A stretch of 64,000 bases of DNA from Psychromonas sp. L1A2 (GTDB lineage Bacteria > Pseudomonadota > Gammaproteobacteria > Enterobacterales > Psychromonadaceae), in contig NZ_WUAG01000001.1 in assembly GCF_009828855.1 (NCBI RefSeq), positions 620,001 through 684,000 of the forward strand, read 5' to 3'. The notes beneath the pieces are model-generated. The model saw only the letters and a list, made by a program, of their open reading frames with translations, did no database searches and was not told the origin of the DNA. This document shows positions 1 to 10,022 of this stretch, piece after piece. Made by a program: the position numbers and the translations under genes. How positions within the stretch are numbered: position 1 is the first letter of the stretch; the number at the start of each line of letters is the position of its first letter.

Positions 1-47
1 GAAGCCAGTTTTAAATAATGGAAAAGGTATTATTAAAAATACAGACT

Positions 48-1772
48 CTACTTTTGCGGTGATTTATTGTTAACGGTTGAGTCAAAGCGTATGCCTTGGT
101 CGTTAATCTCTAAAGTGATATTCATACGCGCATCATAATCCATTAAGAACATTGCCTCTTCTGGGATGATTTCACCTGCTAATTTCGCTGCATCTGAAAT
201 TGGCGTTAATATTTTCTTCGCATCAAAAGATAATTGATAAATACCATTAGCTGATAACTTCTCAAGTGCTAATTTTTCAGCTTCCTGTAAACCTTTGTTT
301 CCATTATAAATAACTAAATGGTTACCTTTGATCGCTAATTTTGCATCTAGGTTTAACTCCGGTGGTGTAGGGAATAGCTTGTTTAACGAAACAGCTGGGC
401 CATTATCGGTTAATTCAATTTGTTGTAATTGAGGAACAAACATTTTTAGTGAGTTAAAAGTAGCGACTGGATTATCAAGATGGATTGCTAGTAATGAATC
501 AAAACTATCAAGTTGTGCTTGGTCATTATTTTCAGAAATACTGTAATCAAAGATTGCCGCACTGATCCCTTTAACGCCTGCCGCCATATTTGCACCCATA
601 CCTAACATTGCCAAAGACTGTCCACTGGCTTTAATTTGATATTGAATATCTGCAAGCGGAGCGCATTGAAAGCTTGGTGTTGTTAGATCGGATAAAATAG
701 TGGTTAGAGAGTTAGATAGTTGACTAACATCTAATCCAATTGACGTTGCGATGACGTTATTTTCAAAGTTTTGAGTATAGTTTGGAATAAAACCGCGTAA
801 TGCTTTAAGGGCACCTAATATTGCTTGGTTTTTGCTTTCGATTATAGCTGAAAAGCCTAACGTTGATTCATCTTTACTGATATCTACTTGAGTATAACCG
901 AAGGCAGTACGAGGCCAGTTTTGTGCAATGCTATTTAACTCATTTTTACAGACTTCTGTTTGTAGCATTTCAAATGGGTTTTGACCCTCTTCTTTACTAA
1001 GTTCAGTTAATTGTTTAGCAAGTTGGTTGCCATCTTTACTGGTTAAGCCCTTAATAATTTCAATATTATTAATGAAACCAACACTTGCATCTGAGAATTG
1101 GTGTTGTTCAATGATATCTGAAATAGTGGTTGTATCAGCTAAAGATTTACTTGGCTTTTCTAAACCGAGTGCCATTGCTAAAAGATCTTCAGATACAAAA
1201 TCACCTTCGATAGTGATGGTTAATATGCCATTTGATTGTGCAACTAGTAGGTTGATTGATTTACCATTATTGTTTTCTGTCAGCGGATAAGTACGGTAAG
1301 TCACATCCTTAAGCTTGCCTTCTTTATGTATGAAACCTGTTTCTTGTTCATTTTTATCTAATAGATCCCAGATAGCTTGTGGATTTACAACTTCAAGTTT
1401 AAAAACAGGTAATAAACCTAAAGTATAAAAGTAACCTCGTACTTGATCTGCTAAACCAAAAGTTTTAACTAATAAGTCGGCATCTTTTAAACCATCTTGA
1501 TAAGCTTTCATTAAATTAGCTAAGAAGTGCAATGATGGTGTTTCTTGATCATGTAAAGCTTCTATTTGAGCTTGATCTGACGGATCAATTAAATGTGGAG
1601 AAGAAGCAATGTAGTCTTTAATAGGAAATGGTGTTAATTGCCCTGTAAATAATGGAGTATCCGAAGGTACGTAGCTTAATACATTATTATCATCTGAGCT
1701 TTGTTGTTGTTGATATATGTAAGCAGAAGCACCAACGGCAACTACAGCGATAGGGATTAATAATTTTTTCAC
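48..1772 (-). CDS. Exported protein of unknown function
   Basis: A protein of about 574 residues that I do not recognise. It starts with two lysines and a hydrophobic stretch (LLIPIAVVAVGASAYIY), which reads as an uncleaved signal anchor or a signal peptide, so the bulk is probably periplasmic. There is no lipobox cysteine. The rest is soluble with no catalytic motif I can name. The start is chosen as GTG at 1772 because a GGAG sits 8 bases upstream. An in-frame ATG at 1793 would add seven residues but has no ribosome-binding site. The gene stands alone, and a degenerate repeat copy lies upstream of it. Function is unassigned. Confidence 0.75.
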   Translation of the reverse strand: MKKLLIPIAVVAVGASAYIYQQQQSSDDNNVLSYVPSDTPLFTGQLTPFPIKDYIASSPHLIDPSDQAQIEALHDQETPSLHFLANLMKAYQDGLKDADLLVKTFGLADQVRGYFYTLGLLPVFKLEVVNPQAIWDLLDKNEQETGFIHKEGKLKDVTYRTYPLTENNNGKSINLLVAQSNGILTITIEGDFVSEDLLAMALGLEKPSKSLADTTTISDIIEQHQFSDASVGFINNIEIIKGLTSKDGNQLAKQLTELSKEEGQNPFEMLQTEVCKNELNSIAQNWPRTAFGYTQVDISKDESTLGFSAIIESKNQAILGALKALRGFIPNYTQNFENNVIATSIGLDVSQLSNSLTTILSDLTTPSFQCAPLADIQYQIKASGQSLAMLGMGANMAAGVKGISAAIFDYSISENNDQAQLDSFDSLLAIHLDNPVATFNSLKMFVPQLQQIELTDNGPAVSLNKLFPTPPELNLDAKLAIKGNHLVIYNGNKGLQEAEKLALEKLSANGIYQLSFDAKKILTPISDAAKLAGEIIPEEAMFLMDYDARMNITLEINDQGIRFDSTVNNKSPQK

Positions 1773-1864
1773 GGTTAAAACTCCATCATTCATTTATGAG
1801 TATGGTGACTAATTATTAGTCACTTTCACTTTATAAAAATATACTATCAATCCGAATAAATAGC

Positions 1865-2012
1865 GGATCTATTTTACTGGTTAACATAACTTACTTCGGT
1901 GATATAAGTTTAGTAAAGTGAGTAACTATTTACGGCAACCTATATCTTTAATTAAGCCATTTTCCCTTGGTGACATTAAGATCTTTTATAATCCAACTGA
2001 TGTTAAATAACG
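1865..2012. repeat. Decayed copy of the dispersed short repeat
   Basis: The sequence parallels the repeat seen at 9845 and 58247: 'ggatctattttactggtta', a run resembling 'gttgtaagtttcgtaaag' and 'aattaagccattttccc' occur in the same order. The ends have lost most of the inverted repeat. It occupies most of the gene-free stretch between the exported protein gene and xni. I see nothing else convincing in that gap. Confidence 0.5.
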
Positions 2013-2157
2013 CTATCGAGGAGCATATTAATGCATATAGTGCTAACTCATATCGCGTATTTCAGGGGGGTAAGTCTATTGGTCATCTAATTTGATATAA
2101 TGTTCATTAAAATAACTCAATATTTGCACTTCTAGCCATTGCTTAAAGTCTAAAACA

Positions 2158-2943
2158 TTATTTCTTTTGGTAACGTAAGTCTTTCAAATTAAAACCAAGT
2201 TTAATTTGTGTTTTTAATGACACTAATTGTTTTGATAATAAAGCATCATCATGATGTTGTTGTACTTTTAACAAGCGCTTATCAACTGATTCTGTTTGCG
2301 TGTAAGCTAACATGGTATCTAAACTTTGATATTGTTGTAACAATGCTAATGCGCCTTTATTACCCACACCTTCTACTCCTTTGATATGACTACTACTAAT
2401 ACCAGTGATCGCCCAATAATCAGTTAACTGATTAATTTTAAGCCCTAACTTATGCTCTACATAATAGCTGTCCATATGTAACGACTGAAAATAATCATAA
2501 ATGCTGGTGTAAGCATTCAGCAGTTGGTAGAAGCCTTTATCCGTTGAGACAATAATACAACGTTGTTGTCTGTCTGTTATTTTGCAAGCAAGCGTTGCAA
2601 TTAAGTCATCCGCTTCATCTTGTTCTGTGACTAAAGATTCGATACCCATTTCATAAAAAGCATCTTGGATGGTCGGTAAATATGCTTTTAATGCTGGGGG
2701 AATTGGTTTTCGACCTTGTTTATATTCAGGTAATAGTTGATGGCGCCAGCTTTCTTGGTGACTATCAAAAACACAAATAACATGAGTCGGTTGGTGTGCT
2801 CGCAACATTTTTTGTAACGCATTACAGGCGGTGTTGTTGGTAGCACTCAAGGCAAACTCTTGTTTAGCATTTTGCTTTTCTTGGACTGCATAGATACGAC
2901 GAATTAAATTCATTGCATCTATGATTAATAAGGAAGCACTCAT
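2158..2943 (-). CDS. xni: Flap endonuclease Xni (ExoIX-like)
   Basis: A 261-residue member of the 5'-3' exonuclease/FEN family that lacks the polymerase part of Pol I, matching the length of Xni. The N-terminal LLIIDAMNLIRR carries the first metal-binding aspartate. An acidic EQDEADDLIATLA segment and an ISTDKGFYQLL-like strand follow, and a helix-hairpin-helix (IKGVEGVGNKGALALL) binds DNA. It follows ppnN with a 1-base gap, so the two are cotranscribed. In E. coli ppnN and xni also lie in the same block, there separated by sdaC-sdaB. The family cleaves flap DNA in replication and repair. The exact biological role is not visible here. Confidence 0.9.
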   Translation of the reverse strand: MSASLLIIDAMNLIRRIYAVQEKQNAKQEFALSATNNTACNALQKMLRAHQPTHVICVFDSHQESWRHQLLPEYKQGRKPIPPALKAYLPTIQDAFYEMGIESLVTEQDEADDLIATLACKITDRQQRCIIVSTDKGFYQLLNAYTSIYDYFQSLHMDSYYVEHKLGLKINQLTDYWAITGISSSHIKGVEGVGNKGALALLQQYQSLDTMLAYTQTESVDKRLLKVQQHHDDALLSKQLVSLKTQIKLGFNLKDLRYQKK

Positions 2944-2944
2944 A

Positions 2945-4297
2945 TTATGTTTTTATCTTATAACAAGGAGTGTAAACAGAGCCTGGTAGTTTCATGCGAC
3001 CTTGTTCAATAAAGCTTTTTAATAGTTTATCAACGCGTAACATTAAATCTTTTTCACCTGTGAGTAAAAATGGGCCATTTTCTTCAATTGATTTGATGCC
3101 TTCATCCTTAACGTTACCCCCTACAATACCTGAAAATACACGTCGTAAGTTTGATGCTAATTGCTCTTTTGGTTGGTCGCGATGTAAAACTAAATTAGCC
3201 ATATTTTCATGGTTAGGAATAAAAGGAACTTGGAAGTCTTCAGCAATCTTTAGTGTCCAGTTGAATGAGTAAGCATCACCGATCGCTTTTCGATACTCTT
3301 TAACACGATGCATTGATTTTTTAATCAGTTTCGCCACTAATGGAGCATCATCGATAATGATTTGATAATGCGCTTGTGCTTCTGTGCCTAAAGTATTAAC
3401 AATAAAATCATCAATTGCTTTGAAATAATCTACGCTACTTGCTGGACCGGTTAATACAATAGGTAAGGGCTGACGTTTATTTTCAGGATGCATCATGATC
3501 CCTAAAATATATAACAGCTCTTCTGCTGTACCTGGACCACCAGGGAAGATAACAATACTATGGGTAAAACGAACAAAAGCTTCTAAACGTTTTTCGATAT
3601 CAGGTAAAATAACCAGTTCATTCACTATCGGGTTAGGTGGTTCAGCCGCAATAATTCCGGGCTCTGTTAAACCAATATAACGACCGCTGCTAACACGCTG
3701 TTTTGCATGGCCAACTGCCGCACCTTTCATCGGGCCTTCCATTGCGCCAGGCCCACAGCCTGTACAGATATTGAGCTCTCTTAGACCTAATTGATTACCT
3801 ACTTCTCGTGTGTAAGCAAATTCAATATCATTGATTGAATGACCACCCCAGCAAACAACAACACTAGGCCCAACACCCGCTTTTAATACATTGGCATTAC
3901 GTAGGATTGAAAACACTAAACTGGTGGCTTGCTCGCTATTAAATTCTGATGAAGCAGCGGGTTGTAATTGTGTATTTACATACAATAGATCCCGCAATAC
4001 AGAAAACAAGTGATCTTGCATGCCCCTAATGAGAGAACCATCTATATAAGCATCTTCAGGTGGGTTTAGCAGCTCTAAAATAACGCCACGTTCTTGATGA
4101 AGTACATTAATTTCAAAATCTTTATGTTTTTCTAGTATCTCTTTACTGCTATCCGTATGACTACCTGATTTTAATACGGCTAAAGAGCACTGTCTGAATA
4201 ATTGATAAGTTTCGCAAGAGGCACTGTATTTAAGTTGATTTACTTCTAATTGAGAAAGTAGTGCCATACTACCAACGGGACTAATATGTGAAATCAT
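2945..4297 (-). CDS. ppnN: Nucleotide 5'-monophosphate nucleosidase PpnN
   Basis: A 450-residue protein close to the 454 of E. coli PpnN (YgdH). The central Rossmann-like LOG domain has both family signatures: [15 protein letters not shown] and [15 protein letters not shown], the motifs that bind the phosphate and cleave the N-glycosidic bond of nucleoside monophosphates. In E. coli the enzyme splits NMPs to base and ribose 5-phosphate and is activated by (p)ppGpp. Whether the (p)ppGpp site is kept cannot be judged by eye. It is the first gene of a two-gene unit with xni. Confidence 0.93.
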   Translation of the reverse strand: MISHISPVGSMALLSQLEVNQLKYSASCETYQLFRQCSLAVLKSGSHTDSSKEILEKHKDFEINVLHQERGVILELLNPPEDAYIDGSLIRGMQDHLFSVLRDLLYVNTQLQPAASSEFNSEQATSLVFSILRNANVLKAGVGPSVVVCWGGHSINDIEFAYTREVGNQLGLRELNICTGCGPGAMEGPMKGAAVGHAKQRVSSGRYIGLTEPGIIAAEPPNPIVNELVILPDIEKRLEAFVRFTHSIVIFPGGPGTAEELLYILGIMMHPENKRQPLPIVLTGPASSVDYFKAIDDFIVNTLGTEAQAHYQIIIDDAPLVAKLIKKSMHRVKEYRKAIGDAYSFNWTLKIAEDFQVPFIPNHENMANLVLHRDQPKEQLASNLRRVFSGIVGGNVKDEGIKSIEENGPFLLTGEKDLMLRVDKLLKSFIEQGRMKLPGSVYTPCYKIKT

Positions 4298-4425
4298 AGC
4301 TTCTCCTTTTAACTGTCTGTTAAGACTAACTTAGTGAGGTTGATAAGCTATCTAAAAGCATTAATTTATTATAAATAATTGAAATAAAAATAAACTAAAG
4401 TGTTTTAATTATTCCTAATGAAAGC

Positions 4426-5889
4426 TTATTCATTATCTTTTGGTAAAAAGATAACTTTATCGCGACCTGTATTTTTAGCTTGATATAACGCTGTATCCGC
4501 ACGTTCGAAAGCATCATCTGCGTCATCTGAAAGTAGAAATGTAGTAAAACCAATAGAGATGGTGATTGATAAATTTTCTTTTTTGAATTGAAAAGGGATT
4601 TTTTTAATACGATCACGTAACTTATTTAATGCCAACTCTGTTTGTGCTGGAGATATCTCTGGTAATAATAAAGCAAATTCTTCACCACCATAACGGGCAA
4701 TATAATCGGCATTACGAATAGATTTTTGCAATGTTTGTGCAATTACATTAAGTACTTTATCACCAGCTAAATGGCCAAAGCTGTCGTTAATAGATTTAAA
4801 ATTATCAATATCAATAACGGCAATATTAAGCGTATTTTTATAACGTTTAAAACGTGTCACTTCAATCTTTAAACGTTCGCTCCACGCTGCACGATTTGGG
4901 ATTTTAGTTAAAAAATCAATATGTAATTGTTTGTTTTGTTGTTTAAGTGTTTTTTGATAACTTTGAGTTTCATTTTGTAATTCTTTAATTTGCCTAACCA
5001 TTCCTTGAAATTTACAGCGGAATTTTTCTTCTTGTTGTTTTTCTTGTTCAGCCATCGCTTCCTGTACATCAGTAACATATTCTGAAATATGCTCACGTAA
5101 GGTTTCGATACTTTGTTCTTTTTCACTGGTTTCTTTTAATAATTCAGCATTATTTTTTATCGCAAGAAAGGCTTCTTTTTGCTTTTCAAAATCAGTTTCA
5201 GTTATCTTTAAGGTTTGTGCAAAGTTTAAATAAAATTGCGTTAGGCTGTCATTTAATGTGTATAAAAAGTGTCGTGAAGATCGTCGTTCCTCACGCGTGC
5301 TATCAATAATGATCGTAATAACTTCTAAGCAGTGATGAGGTAAACTAAAAGGGTCATTTTCATTACGTATTTTAAGACGAACCTGGTCAAGCTTTTTAAC
5401 AAAAGCTTGACCTACATCTAACTCAAGAATGAGTAATTGCAATTCATCATTAATAAATTCAACGTCAGCTTTATTATCAATTTCAGGTTTTGTTACATTT
5501 TTGCTTAGCTCAATAACCGCTCGTTGATAAATTTTAATGAGCTCTTTTAATTCAGAATGATATTCAATAACAGTGTAAGGCTCAGGGCAGCTTTTCATCT
5601 CTTCAATTCTACTTTTAATAGAACCTGAAAGTGACTGTATCTGTTGCAGTTGAGCTTGAGATTGGCGAGAAACTAAATGACCTTCTAAAAGCTTATCATC
5701 TAAATTATTTGGAATGCTTTCAAGCTGTTGGGTATATTCATCAAAAAGTTCTATTTCAGCTGCAACAGTTGAAGTAGATTGCAATTTTTTTAAAAACTTC
5801 ACTTGATACTTATCAATCGTTTTATTTTGACGATGACTTAGTTTCAATAATTGCTGCAATAATCGAACTATTGCGATAGATGATGCCAT
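4426..5889 (-). CDS. Diguanylate cyclase with long helical N-terminus
   Basis: A 487-residue protein whose first 320 residues are predicted helical and charged, rich in Q, E and K, with no membrane segment; residues about 285-325 look like a coiled coil. A C-terminal GGDEF domain follows. The signature is intact (GGEEF at 401-405) and the inhibitory I-site RNAD (392-395) lies five residues before it, so the enzyme should make cyclic di-GMP and be product-inhibited. The start is supported by AAGGAA 7 bases upstream. The TPR/degenerate GGDEF gene lies 91 bases upstream on the same strand and could be cotranscribed. The signal sensed is unknown. Confidence 0.9.
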   Translation of the reverse strand: MASSIAIVRLLQQLLKLSHRQNKTIDKYQVKFLKKLQSTSTVAAEIELFDEYTQQLESIPNNLDDKLLEGHLVSRQSQAQLQQIQSLSGSIKSRIEEMKSCPEPYTVIEYHSELKELIKIYQRAVIELSKNVTKPEIDNKADVEFINDELQLLILELDVGQAFVKKLDQVRLKIRNENDPFSLPHHCLEVITIIIDSTREERRSSRHFLYTLNDSLTQFYLNFAQTLKITETDFEKQKEAFLAIKNNAELLKETSEKEQSIETLREHISEYVTDVQEAMAEQEKQQEEKFRCKFQGMVRQIKELQNETQSYQKTLKQQNKQLHIDFLTKIPNRAAWSERLKIEVTRFKRYKNTLNIAVIDIDNFKSINDSFGHLAGDKVLNVIAQTLQKSIRNADYIARYGGEEFALLLPEISPAQTELALNKLRDRIKKIPFQFKKENLSITISIGFTTFLLSDDADDAFERADTALYQAKNTGRDKVIFLPKDNE

Positions 5890-5980
5890 TAGTTGATTCC
5901 TTTTAATAATGTCTTATTAATTATCAATCAGTTAAGGAACAAGTACAAGCGTGATAAGTCAAATTTAAATACTTAAATCA

Positions 5981-8182
5981 TTAACGATTTAGCTCTGGCC
6001 AACTGATTGTAGTACCTGGGTGACTACATTTTAACTTTACAATTCCTTTATCTATACCTGCTTGACCCAGTATCCATAAGTCACCGTCAAAAAATGCGGG
6101 TTGTATTTTCTCAATTGCATATAACTCTAACCAGCTACTTTCACCTACTGTTTCTCGTATTTTACAAGCACCAAATAATGCCAAGCTTGTTAAGTTAAGC
6201 ATTCTTTCTGGTGCAATTGCTCGTGAAACATTATGTAAAAAAGGAAAAGCAACAACGCCACTGGCAACTTGTCCATCAAGTGAGTAAGTATCTGCAAAAG
6301 ATTTAAAGAATACTTCTATCTCCTGTGCAAACTTCTTAGCTTCGCCATGATGAGCTTGTTCGGAAATAAATAATAATTGGTTATCGCGAACTTGAGTAAT
6401 CATTGTATGTTCTGGAAAATTATTTTTTAACTCTTCGCCTAAAGCAGTTTCAATTTTCTCTGAACTAAATAGCCCCTTTGAACCATTTAAGTTACTTAAG
6501 AAGGGGACATAGACTAATGCATAAAAAAGTGGTTTACCTTGATACTGAAGATCGTTGTTTTGAACTTGTACTTGGTGCGATGGCAATTTGGTTCTTGGAT
6601 GTAATTGTAGTTTCTTACGTGTTATTTGCTCAGAAATTACCAATTTTTTAGTGCGGCGTAGAACAGCAAAAATAATTAAAAAGGAAACTAATAGCAAAAG
6701 AGTCGCTACATAAGCGACATTCTTAAAGCGATTGTTCTTTAATAGCAATTCATTATTTTTTGTTTCTAATTGTATCTGTTGTTGAGTTTGTTCAATCAAT
6801 TGAAATTGTTCGTTAATTTTTAATTGTTGTAAGGCAAACTGTTTTTCTTTGATTGCATTTTGTAAAGAGTGGAAATTTTTAAAATGGAAATTCGCTTGTT
6901 GATGGTCACCTGAAAGCTCATAACTTAATGCTAACATTTCAAAGGCTTTTACACGTAACTCTGGAAATTCATCTTTTGCAAGAGTCAGTACATTCTCTAA
7001 TTGTAAGATAGCGAGGCCGGTGTCTTGACTGCGTATATTGAGCTGCGCCAGTAATAAGATGCTTGCAGTTTGCTGTTCTAGCTTGTTTAGCTTTTGAAAA
7101 TGATGACGCGCATTTTGTAAATATTTCTGAGCAAGATCGGTATTCTTTTGCAGATCGTAAGGAATAGAGGCATAAGTACGTCCCAGCTCTAAATAAATAT
7201 AGGCTAGTAAGGTTTTATTTTTTCTCTCTACTAATTCCATCGCATTAAATAAATAAATTAATGATTGGTTAAATTCTTTATTTTGACGTTTCAAAATGGC
7301 AAATTTTAATAGGCTATCAGCCTGTTCTACGTAGTTTTCTGTTGGTAATAATAATTCTACACGTTGACTAGCGAAATCGATGGCACGTTTATAACGATGT
7401 TTTTGTTGGTATAGGTTAGATAAACTTTCTTTTACCAAGCTGCTTAATTTAATCAGCTTTAGTTTGTCTGCCATTGAGTTAGCATTTTGAAAGTTAGTTA
7501 TTGATAGCTGTTGTTGATTTATCTGATCGTAATAGTGCCCATAAAAATAAGCTAACCAAGCTAATAACTCTGTTTCTTTAGAGTTTTTCAGGCTTTGTTT
7601 AACTTTACTTAACGATTCATTTGCAAGTTGATATTGATGTGTCTCGAGCGCTAGTTTGGTAATCGATAAGTTTAATATCTCATCTAAATTATTTTTGTTC
7701 TTACGTTTTTCTTCTTTCATTAATTTAAGTGAGTTTTGCATCATATTAATGAGTGTTTTATTGCTTAATTGTGGGCGCTCCGATTCTGGTATTTCACTCG
7801 AAATTAAGTTTAACGTTCTAATTTCATCAGGTGTCACGCTCGGGTTTTTCAACAGCGGCATTAACAACGCTAAGCTTTTCTCATAGTCCTCTAATTCAAT
7901 ATAGCAAGAGGCTAGTAAATGCGTAGGAGCATTATTAACCACTCTTTTATTATTGGTTAGTAGGTTTTCACTGCTTCTAGTATTTACTGGTGGCGGTAAT
8001 GCGGCTACTTTTTCTATAAATTGAGTGACTGATTTTATACAGGTTAGCGGCTCAAGTTGGCGTGTTTTATAACTCTTTTTTATTGATGCAGGGATCAGTG
8101 TATCCACTAGCCCGATGGCTGAGGCAGAATGACTAATAGAAAGTAGTAAGCCACTTAAAAGTGCACGTGAAAAAAAATTCAT
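5981..8182 (-). CDS. TPR protein with membrane segment and degenerate GGDEF domain
   Basis: A 733-residue protein with a signal peptide (cleavage near SASA, residues 19-22), then about 430 residues of TPR-like helical repeats in the periplasm. One membrane segment lies near 487-510 (VAYVATLLLLVSFLIIFAVL), followed by a cytoplasmic C-terminal domain. That domain starts with RTKLPSHQVQ, where an active cyclase has a DxLTGLxNR-like motif. The strand that should carry GGDEF reads VRDNQLLFIS. I therefore read it as a catalytically dead GGDEF relative. It may act as a sensor or partner for the active cyclase encoded 91 bases downstream. The family layout (TPR-TM-GGDEF) is known in marine gammaproteobacteria; loss of catalysis is inference from the missing residues. 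Confidence 0.75.
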   Translation of the reverse strand: MNFFSRALLSGLLLSISHSASAIGLVDTLIPASIKKSYKTRQLEPLTCIKSVTQFIEKVAALPPPVNTRSSENLLTNNKRVVNNAPTHLLASCYIELEDYEKSLALLMPLLKNPSVTPDEIRTLNLISSEIPESERPQLSNKTLINMMQNSLKLMKEEKRKNKNNLDEILNLSITKLALETHQYQLANESLSKVKQSLKNSKETELLAWLAYFYGHYYDQINQQQLSITNFQNANSMADKLKLIKLSSLVKESLSNLYQQKHRYKRAIDFASQRVELLLPTENYVEQADSLLKFAILKRQNKEFNQSLIYLFNAMELVERKNKTLLAYIYLELGRTYASIPYDLQKNTDLAQKYLQNARHHFQKLNKLEQQTASILLLAQLNIRSQDTGLAILQLENVLTLAKDEFPELRVKAFEMLALSYELSGDHQQANFHFKNFHSLQNAIKEKQFALQQLKINEQFQLIEQTQQQIQLETKNNELLLKNNRFKNVAYVATLLLLVSFLIIFAVLRRTKKLVISEQITRKKLQLHPRTKLPSHQVQVQNNDLQYQGKPLFYALVYVPFLSNLNGSKGLFSSEKIETALGEELKNNFPEHTMITQVRDNQLLFISEQAHHGEAKKFAQEIEVFFKSFADTYSLDGQVASGVVAFPFLHNVSRAIAPERMLNLTSLALFGACKIRETVGESSWLELYAIEKIQPAFFDGDLWILGQAGIDKGIVKLKCSHPGTTISWPELNR

Positions 8183-8255
8183 TAATACTTTAAACCCTAT
8201 TAAGATATTAAATCTTATTGCTATTTAAATGTTCGTTATTGTAACAAATATAACA

Positions 8256-9113
8256 TTACTGTCTTATTAAACGCACATTTTGAATAGTTGATGATGTAGA
8301 AGTACTTCGTAGGGGGTTAATATCTAATCCTCCTCGACGAGTATATCTTGCGTAGACCGTTAACGATGTTAATGAACCATAGGCCATTAAATCACAAAAA
8401 ATGCGTTCTACACATTGTTCATGAAATTCATTATGTTGACGGAAAGAAATTAAATACCGTAGTAACTTTTCGCGATCTAACTGTTTACCAGTATAGCTAA
8501 TTTCAACACTTGCCCAATCTGGTTGGCTGGTGATCAAGCAATTTGATTTTAGCAGATGGGAGTATAAAGTCTCTGTTACCGTTTCTGCTAAACTAATCTC
8601 TTTTAAAAGCACTGGTGAAAGTTGATACTCGGAGACTTCAATATCTAACTCGTCTAAGTTAATGCCTGTAAATGTGCCTAGCGTGTCAGTTATTTTATCC
8701 AATGTTGCATTGAGCGTTACTTCAACTGGTTTGGTTGCACAAGCGCTAAGATCTTTAGTTAATACTTCCTGTACAGCTTCAACTGAATCAAAATGACTTT
8801 GATTAAAGCTATTTAAATATAATTTGAAAGATTTTGATTCAATTAAAAATTCACTATCGAATGGGACTTTTATCACGCCAGTTGCAACAACAGGCTTTCC
8901 TTTTTTATTTAACCAAGAAAGCTCATAAATATTCCATAAATCGACACCATAGAAAGGCAACGAAGTTGCCTCTAATCCTAGTTCGTTACGGTTTAAACTG
9001 CGAGGTACAGCCTGTAATAACGAATTATCATAATGACATTTATATTCCGTGACTTTACCCAATGATAGGTTTTTTAAAGCATCGTTTTGGCTGTATAAAC
9101 TTGAATCTGACAT
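8256..9113 (-). CDS. queF: NADPH-dependent 7-cyano-7-deazaguanine reductase QueF
   Basis: Reduces preQ0 to preQ1 in queuosine synthesis. The long (YqcD) two-domain form is present: about 285 residues from the chosen start. The catalytic cysteine lies in SNCLITSQPDW (C192, with the aspartate at 199, matching C190 and D197 of the E. coli enzyme). The N-terminal half carries YGVDLWNIYELSWLN. The longest reading frame begins at 9161, but the extra 16 residues do not belong to the family, so I use the ATG at 9113. It is divergent from syd, as neighbours in the conserved syd/queF/ppnN block. Confidence 0.93.
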   Translation of the reverse strand: MSDSSLYSQNDALKNLSLGKVTEYKCHYDNSLLQAVPRSLNRNELGLEATSLPFYGVDLWNIYELSWLNKKGKPVVATGVIKVPFDSEFLIESKSFKLYLNSFNQSHFDSVEAVQEVLTKDLSACATKPVEVTLNATLDKITDTLGTFTGINLDELDIEVSEYQLSPVLLKEISLAETVTETLYSHLLKSNCLITSQPDWASVEISYTGKQLDREKLLRYLISFRQHNEFHEQCVERIFCDLMAYGSLTSLTVYARYTRRGGLDINPLRSTSTSSTIQNVRLIRQ

Positions 9114-9220
9114 GGTGTTTCTCATTTTTAAAAGGCAAGGTTTGTTATAAATACAAGACAACAGTGCCTGAATCGTTACAATATGGAGTATTGTAACTAA
9201 ATAGAAGAATTATTCGAGCT

Positions 9221-9778
9221 ATGAATACAGATATCCAAATTGAGCTATTTGCTTTGTACCAACGTCATCAACAATTGTGGCAATCAACACATCAGACTTT
9301 ACCTACTCAAGCATTTGACGCAGAGTGGATTTCTCCATGCCAAGTCGGCGATGTTGTCGATCAAAAGATCACCTGGAAAGCCCTCGTACGAGATAAAAAA
9401 GTAACCTTAAATAACATTGAGGAAGCACTTGAAGTTACATTACATCCTTCTATTGAAGATTTATTTTGTAGTGCTTACAGTGAGCACATCGCTTGTGAAT
9501 TTGAAGGCCATCCTATTGAACTCATTCAAGTATGGAATGAGCAGGATTTTTTAATTTTACAAGAAAATATGATTGCGCATTTTATGATGCAAAAACGCCT
9601 TAAAAAACCTGCATCGATGTTTATCGCTACTTGTAGCGATGAGATGCAAGTTATTTCAATTTTGAATGAAACAGGGCAAATACAACTAGAAACCTTGGGT
9701 AAGAAACAAGAGTCAGTACTCGCTGAGTCATTAGTCGAGTTTTTAAGTAAATTAACGCCTGTATTACCTAATAACTAA
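9221..9778 (+). CDS. syd: SecY-interacting protein Syd
   Basis: A 185-residue soluble acidic protein matching Syd in length (181 in E. coli) and in features such as LFCSAYSEHIACEFEG and WNEQDFLILQENMIAHFMMQKRLKKP. Syd binds SecY at the cytoplasmic membrane face and is thought to take part in quality control of the translocon. The adjacency to queF, transcribed away from it, is the same as in E. coli and supports the call. A 564-base gene-free stretch follows, holding a repeat copy and several hairpins. Confidence 0.92.
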   Translation: MNTDIQIELFALYQRHQQLWQSTHQTLPTQAFDAEWISPCQVGDVVDQKITWKALVRDKKVTLNNIEEALEVTLHPSIEDLFCSAYSEHIACEFEGHPIELIQVWNEQDFLILQENMIAHFMMQKRLKKPASMFIATCSDEMQVISILNETGQIQLETLGKKQESVLAESLVEFLSKLTPVLPNN

Positions 9779-9844
9779 GTTTTCTCGCTTATGTCCGTTA
9801 CCGTTCAAGGTACTTTGGTCAGTCGTTAGTTTCGACTCTAAATT

Positions 9845-10009
9845 AATACCGATTACATTAAATAAGTGATCTAAATTTTGTGCAGGAAAAATGACTTAGT
9901 TTAAGGCGTAAATTGAGCTAAATGGCTGTTCCCTTTACGAAATTTACAACGAAGAAATAAGTTATTTTAACAAGTAAAATAGATCAGTTAATTAGTGTGA
10001 TTGGTATAA
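9845..10009 (-). repeat. Dispersed short repeat, intact copy
   Basis: A 165-base element bounded by imperfect inverted repeats: 'aataccgattacattaaata' at the left and 'ttaattagtgtgattggta' at the right. Its body, read on the minus strand, carries 'gatctattttacttgttaa', 'ataacttatttcttcgttg' and 'tgacttagttt'-type segments shared with the copies at 11216, 39957, 46479 and 58247. It has no reading frame and resembles a miniature inverted-repeat transposable element. Confidence 0.75.
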
Positions 10010-10022
10010 GGCGTAACATGAT

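Noticed and set aside
2076-2157. A protein-like reading (VLDFKQWLEV...) directly behind xni
   Set aside because: No start codon in frame after the last stop, and no ribosome-binding site. It may be the residue of a lost gene, but I cannot support a feature.
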